Source: an uncultured Spirochaetales bacterium (GTDB lineage: Bacteria > Spirochaetota > Spirochaetia > Sphaerochaetales > Sphaerochaetaceae). From it: DNA of 64,000 nucleotides. The stretch covers positions 39,936-103,935 of the forward strand of contig CALXXN010000006.1 in the NCBI GenBank assembly GCA_944392695.1. Reading direction: 5' to 3'. Of the stretch, positions 25,759 through 33,625 are shown piece after piece. The notes under the pieces were generated by a model. That model was not told where the DNA came from. It searched no databases and saw only the letters and a program-made list of their open reading frames with translations. Positions within the stretch are counted from its first letter, which is position 1. The number at the start of each line of letters is the position of its first letter. The translations under genes were made by a program, and so were the position numbers.

Positions 25759-27369
25759 TTATGCGTTGACGACTTCGTGGATGACAGCGCGGACCATGCC
25801 CTTGCCGCTGACCATCTTGGCGAAGTACGCCGCGATCTTGTCGAAGAGGGCTGTCTTTGTGAGGTCGAGTCCGAAGACCTGCTCGTTGGAAAGCAGCTTG
25901 CTGATCTTCTCCTTGACATCGCCTGTGTAGCCCAAGGTGATACCTTCCAGTGCAGGCTGCAACGTATCAGTCATCGGGTCGGGTGAGAGTGTGAAGGCAT
26001 TGCCCTCATCGTCGACTGCCAGGAGGTAGCGCAGGTAGAGCGCATGGACGAGTGGGACGACGTTGAGGCTTGCCACATCAAGCTTGTCACTTGCCAGATA
26101 GCTCTTGACGGTCTCTCCGAAGCGGATGGAGAGCTTCTGGGAGGTGTCGGTCGCGATGCGCTGCGGGGTGTCTGGCATGAAGGGGTTGGGGATCCTCTTC
26201 TGCAGGACTTCGTCGATGAAGGCCTTTGGATTGATGATCCCGGGGTCCGTCACGACAGGCAGGCCTTCCTTGTAGCCAAGGATGTTGACCATCTTGGACA
26301 GGTCCTCATCTTCCATCTCACGGCTGATCAGCGTGTAACCGAGCAGGCAGCCTGAGAGCGCCAGTGCGGTGTGGAGTGGGTTGAGGCAGGTCGTGACCTT
26401 CATCCTCTCCACCTTGTCCACGGTCTCACGGTCGCAGAAGTAGACACCCGCCTTTTCAAGTGCGGGACGTCCTGCGGGGAACTTGTCCTCGATCACCAGG
26501 TACTCAGCCTCCTCTGCGTTGACGAAGGGGGCGATGTAGGTGTGCTTGGCTGTGATGATCGGCTCGCTGTCCTCGAAGCCATCCTTTTCCAGCATGGCCT
26601 TGACGCTCTCGTCTGGGCGCGGGGTGATCTTGTCAATCATGGAGATAGGGAAGCTCACCTTGGCCTCATCGTTGATGTAGGCGAGGAAGCCGTCGTCAAC
26701 AGAGCCATTGTCCTTGTAGGCCTTGGCAATCGTTGTGATGGCCACCTTGAGCTTGTCTCCGTTGTGTGAGCAGTTGTCCATCGAGACCAGTGCGATTGGG
26801 GCACCGCCCGCCTTGTAGCGCTGGTAGAGGAGGTCTGTCAGGCAGCAGAGGAAGACTGATGACTCGCTGATGGGCTTCTTGAAGTCCTCAGCATAGAAGC
26901 CGAAGAGTTCACCTGCGGGATTGTAGAGGGCATAGCCCTTTTCCGTGATCGTGAAGGAGACCATCTGCAGGTAAGGCTTGGTGAAGGCATCTGACAGGAC
27001 CTTCCATTCAGCGCTGCTCTTCCTATCGCACTTGACGGCTTCGACGACGGATCCGATGACTTCCTTGTCGATGGAGCCGTCTGCCTTCAGTGTGACAGCG
27101 AGTGTCAGGTCGTCATGTGGGGCGTAGATGCGGTCGATGATCTCACCATCAAAGCCCTCTCCAGCGATGATGCCGGTATCCATGTCCCCTGAGTCGAGGA
27201 GCCTCTGGCAGAGCTTCGCAGGGAAGATGCGGAAGATGTTGCCCGATCCGAAGTGGATCCACTGTGGACGCTCGATTGTATTCGCAAGGACCTTGTCATG
27301 GTCGAAGCTGAAGATGCGGTAGCCCTTCCAGGCCTCCTTGTCCTTCAGTGATGCTAGGTTGAGTTTCAT
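25759..27369 (-). CDS. uxuB: Fructuronate reductase-like mannitol dehydrogenase family protein
   Basis: NAD(H)-dependent reduction of D-fructuronate to D-mannonate (or the reverse), upstream of mannonate dehydratase. 536 residues, typical of the longer UxuB-like polyol dehydrogenases. Seen: N-terminal Rossmann region WIHFGSGNIFRIFPAKL, catalytic-domain sequence ALVSMDNCSHNGD with the conserved N/K set, and CLNPLHTALALSGCLLGY. It starts inside the stop of the regulator gene (ATGA). Third gene of the minus-strand unit uxuA, regulator, uxuB. The substrate is inferred from the operon. Confidence 0.85.
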   Translation of the reverse strand: MKLNLASLKDKEAWKGYRIFSFDHDKVLANTIERPQWIHFGSGNIFRIFPAKLCQRLLDSGDMDTGIIAGEGFDGEIIDRIYAPHDDLTLAVTLKADGSIDKEVIGSVVEAVKCDRKSSAEWKVLSDAFTKPYLQMVSFTITEKGYALYNPAGELFGFYAEDFKKPISESSVFLCCLTDLLYQRYKAGGAPIALVSMDNCSHNGDKLKVAITTIAKAYKDNGSVDDGFLAYINDEAKVSFPISMIDKITPRPDESVKAMLEKDGFEDSEPIITAKHTYIAPFVNAEEAEYLVIEDKFPAGRPALEKAGVYFCDRETVDKVERMKVTTCLNPLHTALALSGCLLGYTLISREMEDEDLSKMVNILGYKEGLPVVTDPGIINPKAFIDEVLQKRIPNPFMPDTPQRIATDTSQKLSIRFGETVKSYLASDKLDVASLNVVPLVHALYLRYLLAVDDEGNAFTLSPDPMTDTLQPALEGITLGYTGDVKEKISKLLSNEQVFGLDLTKTALFDKIAAYFAKMVSGKGMVRAVIHEVVNA

Positions 27370-28076
27370 TTCGAATTGACTCCTTTTCTAGATTGCAGCG
27401 TGAAGTATTCTGGATACTTCACGACAAGTTCGTCGAGTTCCGTGCTGAGCTTCTCGATATGGTGGTGGAGTATGTCCCTGGCTTCCTCCTTCGCACCTTC
27501 CCCCAGGGCCCTGACGAGGTCCTGGTGCTCCTGATAGACTTGCTCCATCGTACCGGGTTTTTCGTAGTTCAGCATGCGGATCCTGTGTTCATTTCCATTG
27601 TGGGCCTGGATCACAGAATGGATGCGCTCAAAGCCTGCCTGGGTGTAGAAGAGCTCATGGAAGTCGTTGTCGAGCCTCAGGAACTGGGCCTTGTCGCCAG
27701 CTCCAAGGCAGCCTTCCTGCCTGACCAGGCTGCTCTTGAGCGTCGTCAGGAAGAGGATCTGGTCGCTTTCATCGATAGGACGCTCCAGCAGGATGGAGAG
27801 GATCCGCTCCTCGACCGAGGAACGCAACAGGCGCTCCTCTGCGATGGTCGCAGTGTCGAGGAAGGACACCCTCGTACCTTTCTGTGGGAAGCTGTCGACG
27901 AGCCTGTCCCGCTCCAGGCGGAGTATGGCATCCCTGACAGGGGAGCGGGAGACACCATACTCCTCGCACAGACCACTGAGGTCGAGTTCGCTGCCTGGTG
28001 CGTAGGACAGGGATTCTATCCTGTCCCTCAGGTCCTCATAGACCCAGCTGCTCGCGCTTTGGGCCTTCCTGTTCAT
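27366..28076 (-). CDS. GntR-family regulator (FadR-type) of hexuronate genes
   Basis: 236 residues. N-terminal winged helix with GntR signature: VYEDLRDRIESLSYAPGSEL, LSGLCEEYGVSRSPVRDAILRLERDRLV. The C-terminal helical FCD-like ligand domain has DNDFHELFYTQAGFERI and HHHIEKL. It overlaps uxuA upstream and uxuB downstream by 4 bases each, so it is co-expressed with its probable targets. A UxuR/ExuR-like operator lies at the operon promoter (29174-29185). The ligand is probably fructuronate or mannonate. Confidence 0.88.
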   Translation of the reverse strand: MNRKAQSASSWVYEDLRDRIESLSYAPGSELDLSGLCEEYGVSRSPVRDAILRLERDRLVDSFPQKGTRVSFLDTATIAEERLLRSSVEERILSILLERPIDESDQILFLTTLKSSLVRQEGCLGAGDKAQFLRLDNDFHELFYTQAGFERIHSVIQAHNGNEHRIRMLNYEKPGTMEQVYQEHQDLVRALGEGAKEEARDILHHHIEKLSTELDELVVKYPEYFTLQSRKGVNSK

Positions 28077-29149
28077 ACACCCCTGGCTTCAGCCTTGTCG
28101 ATGGCTTCCCAGAGTCCCTGGATGTAGACAGCGCCAAGTGCACGGTCATAAAGGCCGTAACCAGGCATGCACTTCTCACCCCAGATCGTGCGTCCATGAT
28201 CCGGGCGGATAGGTCCTTCGAAGCCTGTGTCATGCAATGCCTTGACGACTTCGTACATGTCGAACGAGCCATCGGATGAGAGGTGTGCGGCTTCCTCGAA
28301 GACACCTGGTGCGTAGTGGTGGAGGTTCCTGACATGGGCGAAGTGGATCCTTCCTTCGCTTGAGCGGACGATGTCGGCAAGGTCGTTCTTTGGGTTGGTT
28401 CCAAGACTGCCCATGCAGAATGTCAGCCCGTTATAAGGCTTGTCGACGGCCCTGAAGAGCTTGAGGATCGCTTCCTTGCCAGTGATGATCCTGGGCAGTC
28501 CGAAGACAGGCCATGCCGGATCGTCTGGATGGATCGCCATCTTGATGCCGTATTTCTCACATGTGGGACCAATCGCCTCGAGGAAATAGACGAGGTTGTT
28601 GAAGAGCTTCTCTGAATCAACATCCTTGTAAGCTTCGAAGAGCTCTTTGACATGGGCGAGCCTTTCCGGCTCCCAGCCTGGCATGACGAAGCCATTGGAA
28701 TTGTCATTGGTCTGGTTGAAGAAGGTCTGGGGGTCGATCGTGTCAACGACCTTCTGGTCGTAGGCGAGGACTGTGGAACCATCTGGCCTCATCTTGGCCA
28801 GGTCTGTACGTGTCCAGTCGAAGACAGGCATGAAGTTGTAACAGACAAGGTCGATGCCTTCCTCCCCAAGGGCTTCAAGGGACTTGATGTAGGCGTCGAT
28901 GTACTTGTCGCGGTCTGGAGTACCAATCTTGATCGCATCATGGACGTTGACTGACTCGATGCCTTCAATCTTCAGCCCGGCTTCCTCGACAATCCTCTTG
29001 AGCTCCTTTACGCGCTCCCTTGGCCATTCCTCGCCTGCTGGGATGTCGTAGAGTGTCGTGATCACTCCAGTGACACCGGGGATCTGCCGGATTTGTTCGA
29101 GAGTGACTGAATCATATCCAGGACCATACCATCTGAGAGTCATTTTCAT
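28073..29149 (-). CDS. uxuA: Mannonate dehydratase
   Basis: Dehydrates D-mannonate to 2-keto-3-deoxygluconate in hexuronate breakdown. 358 residues, as in the family. Recognisable: start MKMTLRWYGPGYDSVTLEQIRQIPGVTGV, KMAIHPDDPAWPVFGLPRI (metal/substrate His), FCMGSLG, HFAHVRNLH and RPDHGRTIWGE near the end. First gene of the operon, with a good promoter 40-65 bases upstream and an AAGGA site five bases before the ATG. No kdgK/kdgA or uronate isomerase gene is in the window. Confidence 0.93.
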   Translation of the reverse strand: MKMTLRWYGPGYDSVTLEQIRQIPGVTGVITTLYDIPAGEEWPRERVKELKRIVEEAGLKIEGIESVNVHDAIKIGTPDRDKYIDAYIKSLEALGEEGIDLVCYNFMPVFDWTRTDLAKMRPDGSTVLAYDQKVVDTIDPQTFFNQTNDNSNGFVMPGWEPERLAHVKELFEAYKDVDSEKLFNNLVYFLEAIGPTCEKYGIKMAIHPDDPAWPVFGLPRIITGKEAILKLFRAVDKPYNGLTFCMGSLGTNPKNDLADIVRSSEGRIHFAHVRNLHHYAPGVFEEAAHLSSDGSFDMYEVVKALHDTGFEGPIRPDHGRTIWGEKCMPGYGLYDRALGAVYIQGLWEAIDKAEARGV

Positions 29150-29173
29150 TGCTTTCCTTAGCTCCTCTGGTTT

Positions 29174-29215
29174 TTGATATACTAAAATATTAGGCTAGGA
29201 ATCCCCAGTTGTAAA
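29174..29215 (-). promoter_or_regulatory. uxu operon promoter with UxuR/ExuR-like operator
   Basis: On the minus strand: -35 TTTACA (29215-29210), 17 bases, -10 TAATAT (29192-29187). Just downstream, at 29174-29185, the plus strand reads TTGATATACTAA, an imperfect palindrome matching 10 of 12 bases of the E. coli UxuR/ExuR core TTGGTATACCAA. Its position near +1 fits repression by the operon's own GntR-type regulator. Confidence 0.6.
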
Positions 29216-29264
29216 GAGGAAAAAGAAGTCATATGGCAGGATTCTACCATAAAATCGGCAAGAG

Positions 29265-29278
29265 AGCTCCATCCTCTA
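29265..29278 (+). repeat. Left-end copy of the TnpB element subterminal repeat
   Basis: AGCTCCATCCTCTA, identical to 30654-30667. Here it forms a hairpin with GGGTGGAG (29281-29288). A second small hairpin (ATGAAT, 8 bases, ATTCAT) follows at 29288-29307. Likely left-end structure of the IS605-group element; the exact boundary was not found. Confidence 0.5.
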
Positions 29279-29343
29279 TAGGGTGGAGATGAATTGCCGC
29301 AGATTCATATTGGACAATCCAATCAGCTATGATACAATAAGTT

Positions 29344-30690
29344 ATGGATGAATCGGCACGCATCGGGAAGAACAGCAGCATCAGGAAGAGCATCAAGGAG
29401 ACCCGTATCCGTCATGCTTCGATGCGTCCGCTCTGTGTGGAGCTGAAACTCGATCTCAAGTGCCTGAACAGGAGTGAGCAGGAGAAGCTATGGCACTACT
29501 TCACACAGTGCCGCTGGCTGTGCAACCACCTCATCTCACTTCCAGAGTCCGATTTCAAATCCTTTGATACCAAGACCAGGACAATCACATCCCTCGACAA
29601 GGACGGCAATCCTGTCGAGCGCCAGCTCACCATGCCAGCCAAGTTCATACAGTCGGTGTATTCATCCCTCAAGCGTGACATGGCCTCCCTTGCCGCGAAA
29701 CGTAGGAAGACAGGAAAGAAGAACGGCAAGCTGAAGTTCAGAAGTGGATACAATGCGATAGAACTCAACCAGTACAGGGATACGCACTGGATCTGCCATG
29801 GCGACGAGGGTGACAGGAACGGGAAATATAGGAACACGGTCCACATCTCGGGAATAAATCGGCCAATAAGGGTGTTCGGAATGGAGCAGGTTCCTGACAA
29901 TGCGGAGTTTGCCAATGCAAAACTCATCAAGAGGCCGTCAGGGATATATCTCATGCTCACTTGCTATGTTCCGAAAGGTGGAGACAATGCCATCCAGGAG
30001 CATAAGCCCCCAGTCGGCCTCGACTTCGGCATCAAGACCACGATAACGACCTCCGAAGGGGAGAAGTACGACATAACAGTCCGAGAACCGGGACGCCTCA
30101 AGGGCCTGCAGAAGAAGCTCGCCCGCCAGGAGAAGGGCTCCAGGGGCTGGTATGACACGAGGCATCTCATCAGGAGGGAGTACGAGAAGCTTTCCAACAA
30201 GAGGAAAGCAAAAGCCAACCAGGTGTACCATGACATCGTCTCTGGGAGGAAGCTCATCGTCATACAGGACGAGGACATCAAGGGATGGCACAAGGGACTC
30301 TTCGGAAAGCAGGTGCAGAACAGTGCTCTTGGCACGCTGAAGAGCAAGCTGATGTCCAATCCGAATGTGCTTGTCGTAGACAGGTTCTTCCCATCGACGA
30401 AGATGTGCCCGAGCTGTGGAGCCATCAATGAAGGCATCACGCTCTCAGACAGGGTGTTCGCATGCGAGTGCGGGTACGCTGAGGACCGTGATGTCAAGGC
30501 TGCGAAGACAGTGCTTCTTGCAGGAGGGCATGAAATGTCCTGCATCCGTGCGGAACACACGGGTCCTCCGGAGGAGCGGACGTCAGGCTTCCATACCTCG
30601 TATGAGATATGGAAGCAGTCTGCGAGACGCCCTGGAAAGGGAAAGAGCCCGGAAGCTCCATCCTCTAAGCATCAGCGAAGGATGGGGTAG
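29344..30690 (+). CDS. tnpB: TnpB RNA-guided nuclease (IS200/IS605 family)
   Basis: 448 residues. RuvC-like catalytic residues all appear intact: Asp in PPVGLDFGIKTTI, Glu in KLIVIQDEDIKGWH, Asp in YAEDRDVKAAKTVL. The zinc finger is CPSCG..CECG, with the CxCG form common in TnpB. The N-terminal helical part starts near MRPLCVELKLDLKCL (29422), so the first 26 residues may be untranslated; neither start has a good ribosome site. It should use an omega-RNA from the 3' end of the gene to cut DNA. No tnpA is present, so movement would need help in trans. Confidence 0.9.
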   Translation: MDESARIGKNSSIRKSIKETRIRHASMRPLCVELKLDLKCLNRSEQEKLWHYFTQCRWLCNHLISLPESDFKSFDTKTRTITSLDKDGNPVERQLTMPAKFIQSVYSSLKRDMASLAAKRRKTGKKNGKLKFRSGYNAIELNQYRDTHWICHGDEGDRNGKYRNTVHISGINRPIRVFGMEQVPDNAEFANAKLIKRPSGIYLMLTCYVPKGGDNAIQEHKPPVGLDFGIKTTITTSEGEKYDITVREPGRLKGLQKKLARQEKGSRGWYDTRHLIRREYEKLSNKRKAKANQVYHDIVSGRKLIVIQDEDIKGWHKGLFGKQVQNSALGTLKSKLMSNPNVLVVDRFFPSTKMCPSCGAINEGITLSDRVFACECGYAEDRDVKAAKTVLLAGGHEMSCIRAEHTGPPEERTSGFHTSYEIWKQSARRPGKGKSPEAPSSKHQRRMG

Positions 30691-30705
30691 TTCACGGAAT
30701 CTTTT
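30640..30705 (+). ncRNA. Probable omega-RNA 3' region / right end of the TnpB element
   Basis: In the IS605 group the TnpB guide RNA comes from the 3' end of tnpB and the right end. Here AGCTCCATCCTCTA (30654-30667) pairs through CCATCCT with AGGATGG (30679-30685), and the tnpB TAG is at 30688-30690. The guide would begin just after GTAGTTCAC. The hairpin is seen; the RNA itself and both ends are inferred from the family. Confidence 0.4.
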
Positions 30706-30760
30706 TCAACCCATGACTTGTGGGACCATGTTCCGTGATGTCGTAGTTTTGGAAGCTGTG

Positions 30761-31879
30761 TCAGCAACTGCCCATGGTAAGCAGCTTGGACATGGCCAGG
30801 CCTGCATATTCAGAGCTAGGAAACTCTGTTGCAAGCAAGGAATAGATGATTGCAGCGGACTCCAGGTCACCTTGCGATTCATAAATCCTGGCGATATTGA
30901 ATAACGCTTTTGGGCTTTCTGCAGCATCATGGCCATGATCTTCCCAGACCTGGGAGTAGTAATCAAGGGCCATGTCCTGATCGTTGTTATTCTCCGCACT
31001 GGCGGCTGCGTTCATCAAGGCTAGTGAACTCATGTATGTGCCTTTGCCAGCAAAAGCGGCAGCTTCGAAACAGGACTGTGCCCTAGGCCAATCCTTCTCA
31101 ACATTGTAGTAATACAAGCCGAGCAAGTATTCTGTCTTTATATATGCATATCTATTATCTGCAATGGCGAGTACCGCTTCTGCGTTGACGATGAAGTCCG
31201 AACACGCATCATGGAAGTTTGTTTCCCTGGGATCCATTCCAATGAGCGCCTCATACTCCAGGCCCAGATCATGTACAGCTGTAGCCAGGGCCTCTGAGTT
31301 TTTGGATGAATCCTCGAATGTGCTACGCTTGAGTCTTGCCCGGCTCCATGCAATCCATGCGAGGCCTTCTGGGTCTATCTGGCTCAAGTCTGCTCCTGCC
31401 TCAAACAACATGTCTGCCAGTACCATGTCCTCCGCCTCGACTGCATGCATGAGGGCTGTATGACCATCATATTCCTTGACATCTGGGTCTGCACCTGCCG
31501 CAAGCAGGAGGGCGACTATGTCATCATTGCCTTTGTCTGCTGCCAGGATAAGGGCTGTCTGACCAAAATCGCTTACTGCATTGACGTTGGCACCGGCTGC
31601 GATCAAGATGCGGACAATCTCAATGTGCCCTTCCCAGGCAGCGTACATCATGGCTGTGTACCCCAGTGCATCTGTCATGTCCGGATCCGCCCCTTGCAAG
31701 AGCGACAGCATCACGCTATCCGTGTCCATCCTGTCTATGGCGAGCATGAGTGCTGTCTTCCCGTTGCTGTCTTTTGCGTCAATACCGCCCAAGGTCTCAT
31801 GACCAGGCTGTCCTGTTCCATCAGCAAGGAGTGGTAGGGAAAGGAAAACAAGTATGGATGCCATCAGGAAGAATCTCAT
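30761..31879 (-). CDS. Exported ankyrin-repeat protein with TPR-like C-terminus
   Basis: 372 residues. Signal peptide (MRFFLMASILVFLSLPLLAD). Four ankyrin repeats at ~36-165, seen as GKTALMLAIDR, GYTAMMYAAWEGHIEIVRILIAAGANVNA, GQTALILAADKGNDDIVALLLAAGADPD and GHTALMHAV. The second half (~205-372) is helical with TPR-like units such as SPKALFNIARIYESQGDLESAAIIYSLLATEFP. A periplasmic protein-protein interaction scaffold; partner unknown. It converges on the TnpB element. Codon use is somewhat more A/T-rich than in the core genes. Confidence 0.8.
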   Translation of the reverse strand: MRFFLMASILVFLSLPLLADGTGQPGHETLGGIDAKDSNGKTALMLAIDRMDTDSVMLSLLQGADPDMTDALGYTAMMYAAWEGHIEIVRILIAAGANVNAVSDFGQTALILAADKGNDDIVALLLAAGADPDVKEYDGHTALMHAVEAEDMVLADMLFEAGADLSQIDPEGLAWIAWSRARLKRSTFEDSSKNSEALATAVHDLGLEYEALIGMDPRETNFHDACSDFIVNAEAVLAIADNRYAYIKTEYLLGLYYYNVEKDWPRAQSCFEAAAFAGKGTYMSSLALMNAAASAENNNDQDMALDYYSQVWEDHGHDAAESPKALFNIARIYESQGDLESAAIIYSLLATEFPSSEYAGLAMSKLLTMGSC

Positions 31880-32516
31880 TGCATACCCCCATTCAACTGA
31901 AGTTGGTCCCTTGCTGTCATTATGTCACACGCTTGAAGAACGGCCAATGCAAAGACAACGTGATGGCAGGTGGTGTAGGGTAACTTTAGCTGAAGAACAA
32001 AATGCAGTGATTATCATATAACTTGTGGCTAGGGAAAATAAGACATATTATCATACCTATCTCGGTTAATTAATAATGTAGTTTATCAAAGAGGTTGATT
32101 GATTATCAGGATGATTAAATGAATATTTCCGCTACAGTCGTTTTTCCTGTTGCTGGATTTTAAACATCAAATAATAGTTCCTATAACGGTCTTATAAATT
32201 AAAAATATAGAAAATGGATTGCTCGTGGCTGTTGACTCCTGCTTGTTTCAATCATCAGGGAGACAGGGAAGGGGCTCAGCCTGGCCTTTAAAATTTTTTT
32301 GTCTGCTGCGGTCTCTCAACATGCGTTATGAACAGGGATGGTTTCAAGGATGGATGACACGTGGAAAAGGCATTTTGCGGGTGGAAGAGGCATCGAAACT
32401 AGTATTTTGTTAGTAATGTTATTTGGTTTAATTTTATTATCTAAAAATCAGATATTCCGATGAATAATGTATTATTGTTTATTTACTTATACTATAAAGT
32501 TTTACAAAAATTTCTA

Positions 32517-32546
32517 TTGACAAAAGTTTTGGTAATGTGCTATGTT
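32517..32546 (+). promoter_or_regulatory. Promoter at the start of the structured non-coding block
   Basis: TTGACA at 32517-32522, an 18-base spacer, TATGTT at 32541-32546. Transcription would begin near 32553, exactly where base composition turns GC-rich. An A/T-rich upstream region adds to its promoter character. Confidence 0.5.
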
Positions 32547-32552
32547 ATCTAC

Positions 32553-33175
32553 ATCAAGAAATGGATTGAATCGACTGCAAATCGGTGAAATCCACGTTCT
32601 TTGGAATCCTCATGGCTGTCACACCTTGGAAATGTGTGTGTTGGCTCCATCAGGTGGAAGGGAAATCCCTGATGGAGTGTTTGTGGAAATAATGTGCCAG
32701 TGTCTTAGCAAGGTGCCCGTGCAGCCGACAACATTGGAGACGCCCTCTTGTGCGTGAGGAAGACATAAGAGGGAGCCTCTAGGGACGCAGCCTTGTCAGC
32801 TGTATCCCATCAGGAGTGCCTGGACCGGGTCGGCACTGCAAATGCCGGGCCGTTCCATGCATTCCTGCTCTTTGAGCCCATGTGGTCTGATGAGGCCACT
32901 GAGAGTATAAACCACGCAGCTTGATGGGAAGGGGTGGGCCCCGTCCATCTTGTGCTTGGAACCATCATCTATCACGCATGGGCCAGGGAGGTTCGATATG
33001 GTTGTCAGGATCAGGAAGTTCCGTGTGCGTCTTTACAAGGCTGTAATGGCCATACTTGAAAGCGGGGAAGTCAGGCGTAAGAATGCCCGCGCGGGAGTTA
33101 GAGCACAGTACCCCAATTGAGGGATTGCCCTTCCTGTTTTCAATTGCGCCATATGACATGAATCAATGGCGCAGG
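32553..33175 (+). ncRNA. Candidate large structured RNA
   Basis: About 620 GC-rich bases inside an A/T-rich gap, directly behind a promoter. Perfect or near-perfect stems on the plus strand: CTCCATCAGG/CCTGATGGAG (32645-32677); CCCTCTT/AAGAGGG (32743-32773); CGGCA/TGCCG with outer CGG/CCG (~32826-32852); GATGG, GGGG/CCCC, CCATC (32923-32949); TGCGCCAT/ATGGCGCA (33145-33173). It shows none of the landmark sequences I know for RNase P, tmRNA, SRP RNA or common riboswitches. Class unknown; the 3' end is a guess because no T-tract terminator was found. Confidence 0.4.
32998..33120 (+). CDS. Possible small basic protein
   Basis: 40 codons from ATG at 32998, with CAGGGAGG seven bases upstream. The peptide is strongly basic (MVVRIRKFRVRLYKAVMAIL..). 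It lies inside the candidate structured-RNA block, so it could be a real small gene or chance. No family recognised. Confidence 0.25.
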   Translation: MVVRIRKFRVRLYKAVMAILESGEVRRKNARAGVRAQYPN

Positions 33176-33563
33176 CTCATGCGGCATGCAGGTGCGATAT
33201 CGCTTCCAGCTAGTTTGATTGAATGGCGGGAATGCTGTTTGTTTTCACATGAGCTATGTCTCTTTTTGGCTGAAATGATGGCTTGAAATGCTCATCTGAT
33301 ACATTTTCAATGTATGTTTATAGTGTTTGAGGCTATTGTTTTCCTGTTTCGTATCTGTTTCCGATATCGGTTTTGACAAATTGATGTGAAAAACAGCCTG
33401 GAAACGTATAATATGATCAGTTCTGTGTTTGTAGCTGGGATTTAGAGCTATCATTTTGCATGATTCTTTGAGCTGCCAGCGGTTTTCAAGGGCTTGTGGT
33501 TGATATGCAACCTGTCATCTTATGATTGTCTGAAAGACACACTGCATCTTTCTCTTTGCGCTT

Positions 33564-33592
33564 TTCACATCTGCCCTGTTCAATGCTATAAT
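33564..33592 (+). promoter_or_regulatory. Promoter of the split transketolase genes
   Basis: TTCACA at 33564-33569, 17 bases, TATAAT at 33587-33592, giving a ~27-base leader before the ATG at 33626. Close to the sigma-70-type consensus. Confidence 0.6.
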
Positions 33593-33625
33593 CCACTTAT
33601 AATCAACTTCCTCAGGAGCTTTAGG

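Larger units (their letters stand above)
29265..30702 (+). mobile_element. Lone-TnpB (IS1341-type) element of the IS200/IS605 group
   Basis: A single tnpB gene flanked by copies of AGCTCCATCCTCTA, with no tnpA. The right end after the second repeat forms a hairpin (CCATCCT/AGGATGG) that contains the tnpB stop and then reads GTAGTTCAC, like many IS605-group right ends. It is inserted between uxuA and the ankyrin gene without breaking either. Boundaries are approximate because these elements make no target duplication. Confidence 0.6.
31880..33625. other. 1.7-kb stretch without a convincing protein gene
   Basis: From ~31,990 to 32,550 and ~33,200 to 33,600 the sequence is very A/T-rich with no sustained frame. 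Between them, ~32,550-33,180 is GC-rich and full of perfect hairpins, and starts right behind a promoter (separate entries). One 40-codon frame with a good ribosome site lies at 32998-33120. The right edge holds the transketolase promoter. No IS ends or tRNA were seen. Confidence 0.6.

Noticed and set aside
32584..32593. GGTGAAATCC resembling a cobalamin-riboswitch segment
   Set aside because: The other invariant riboswitch blocks are missing downstream, and no B12-related gene follows.
32542..32757. 71-codon frame at the start of the structured block
   Set aside because: Its ATG lies inside the -10 box, with no ribosome site, and no family resemblance.
32887..32912. Hammerhead-ribozyme-like CTGATGAG
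   Set aside because: No GAAA after a stem II and no matching cleavage-site strand were found.
33440..33456. TTTAGAGCTAT, similar to a type II CRISPR repeat
   Set aside because: Single occurrence, no array, no Cas9 gene; most likely chance.
33494..33625. Longer N-terminus for the transketolase N-subunit
   Set aside because: The extension runs through a clear promoter and has no family similarity; the ATG at 33626 has a good ribosome site.
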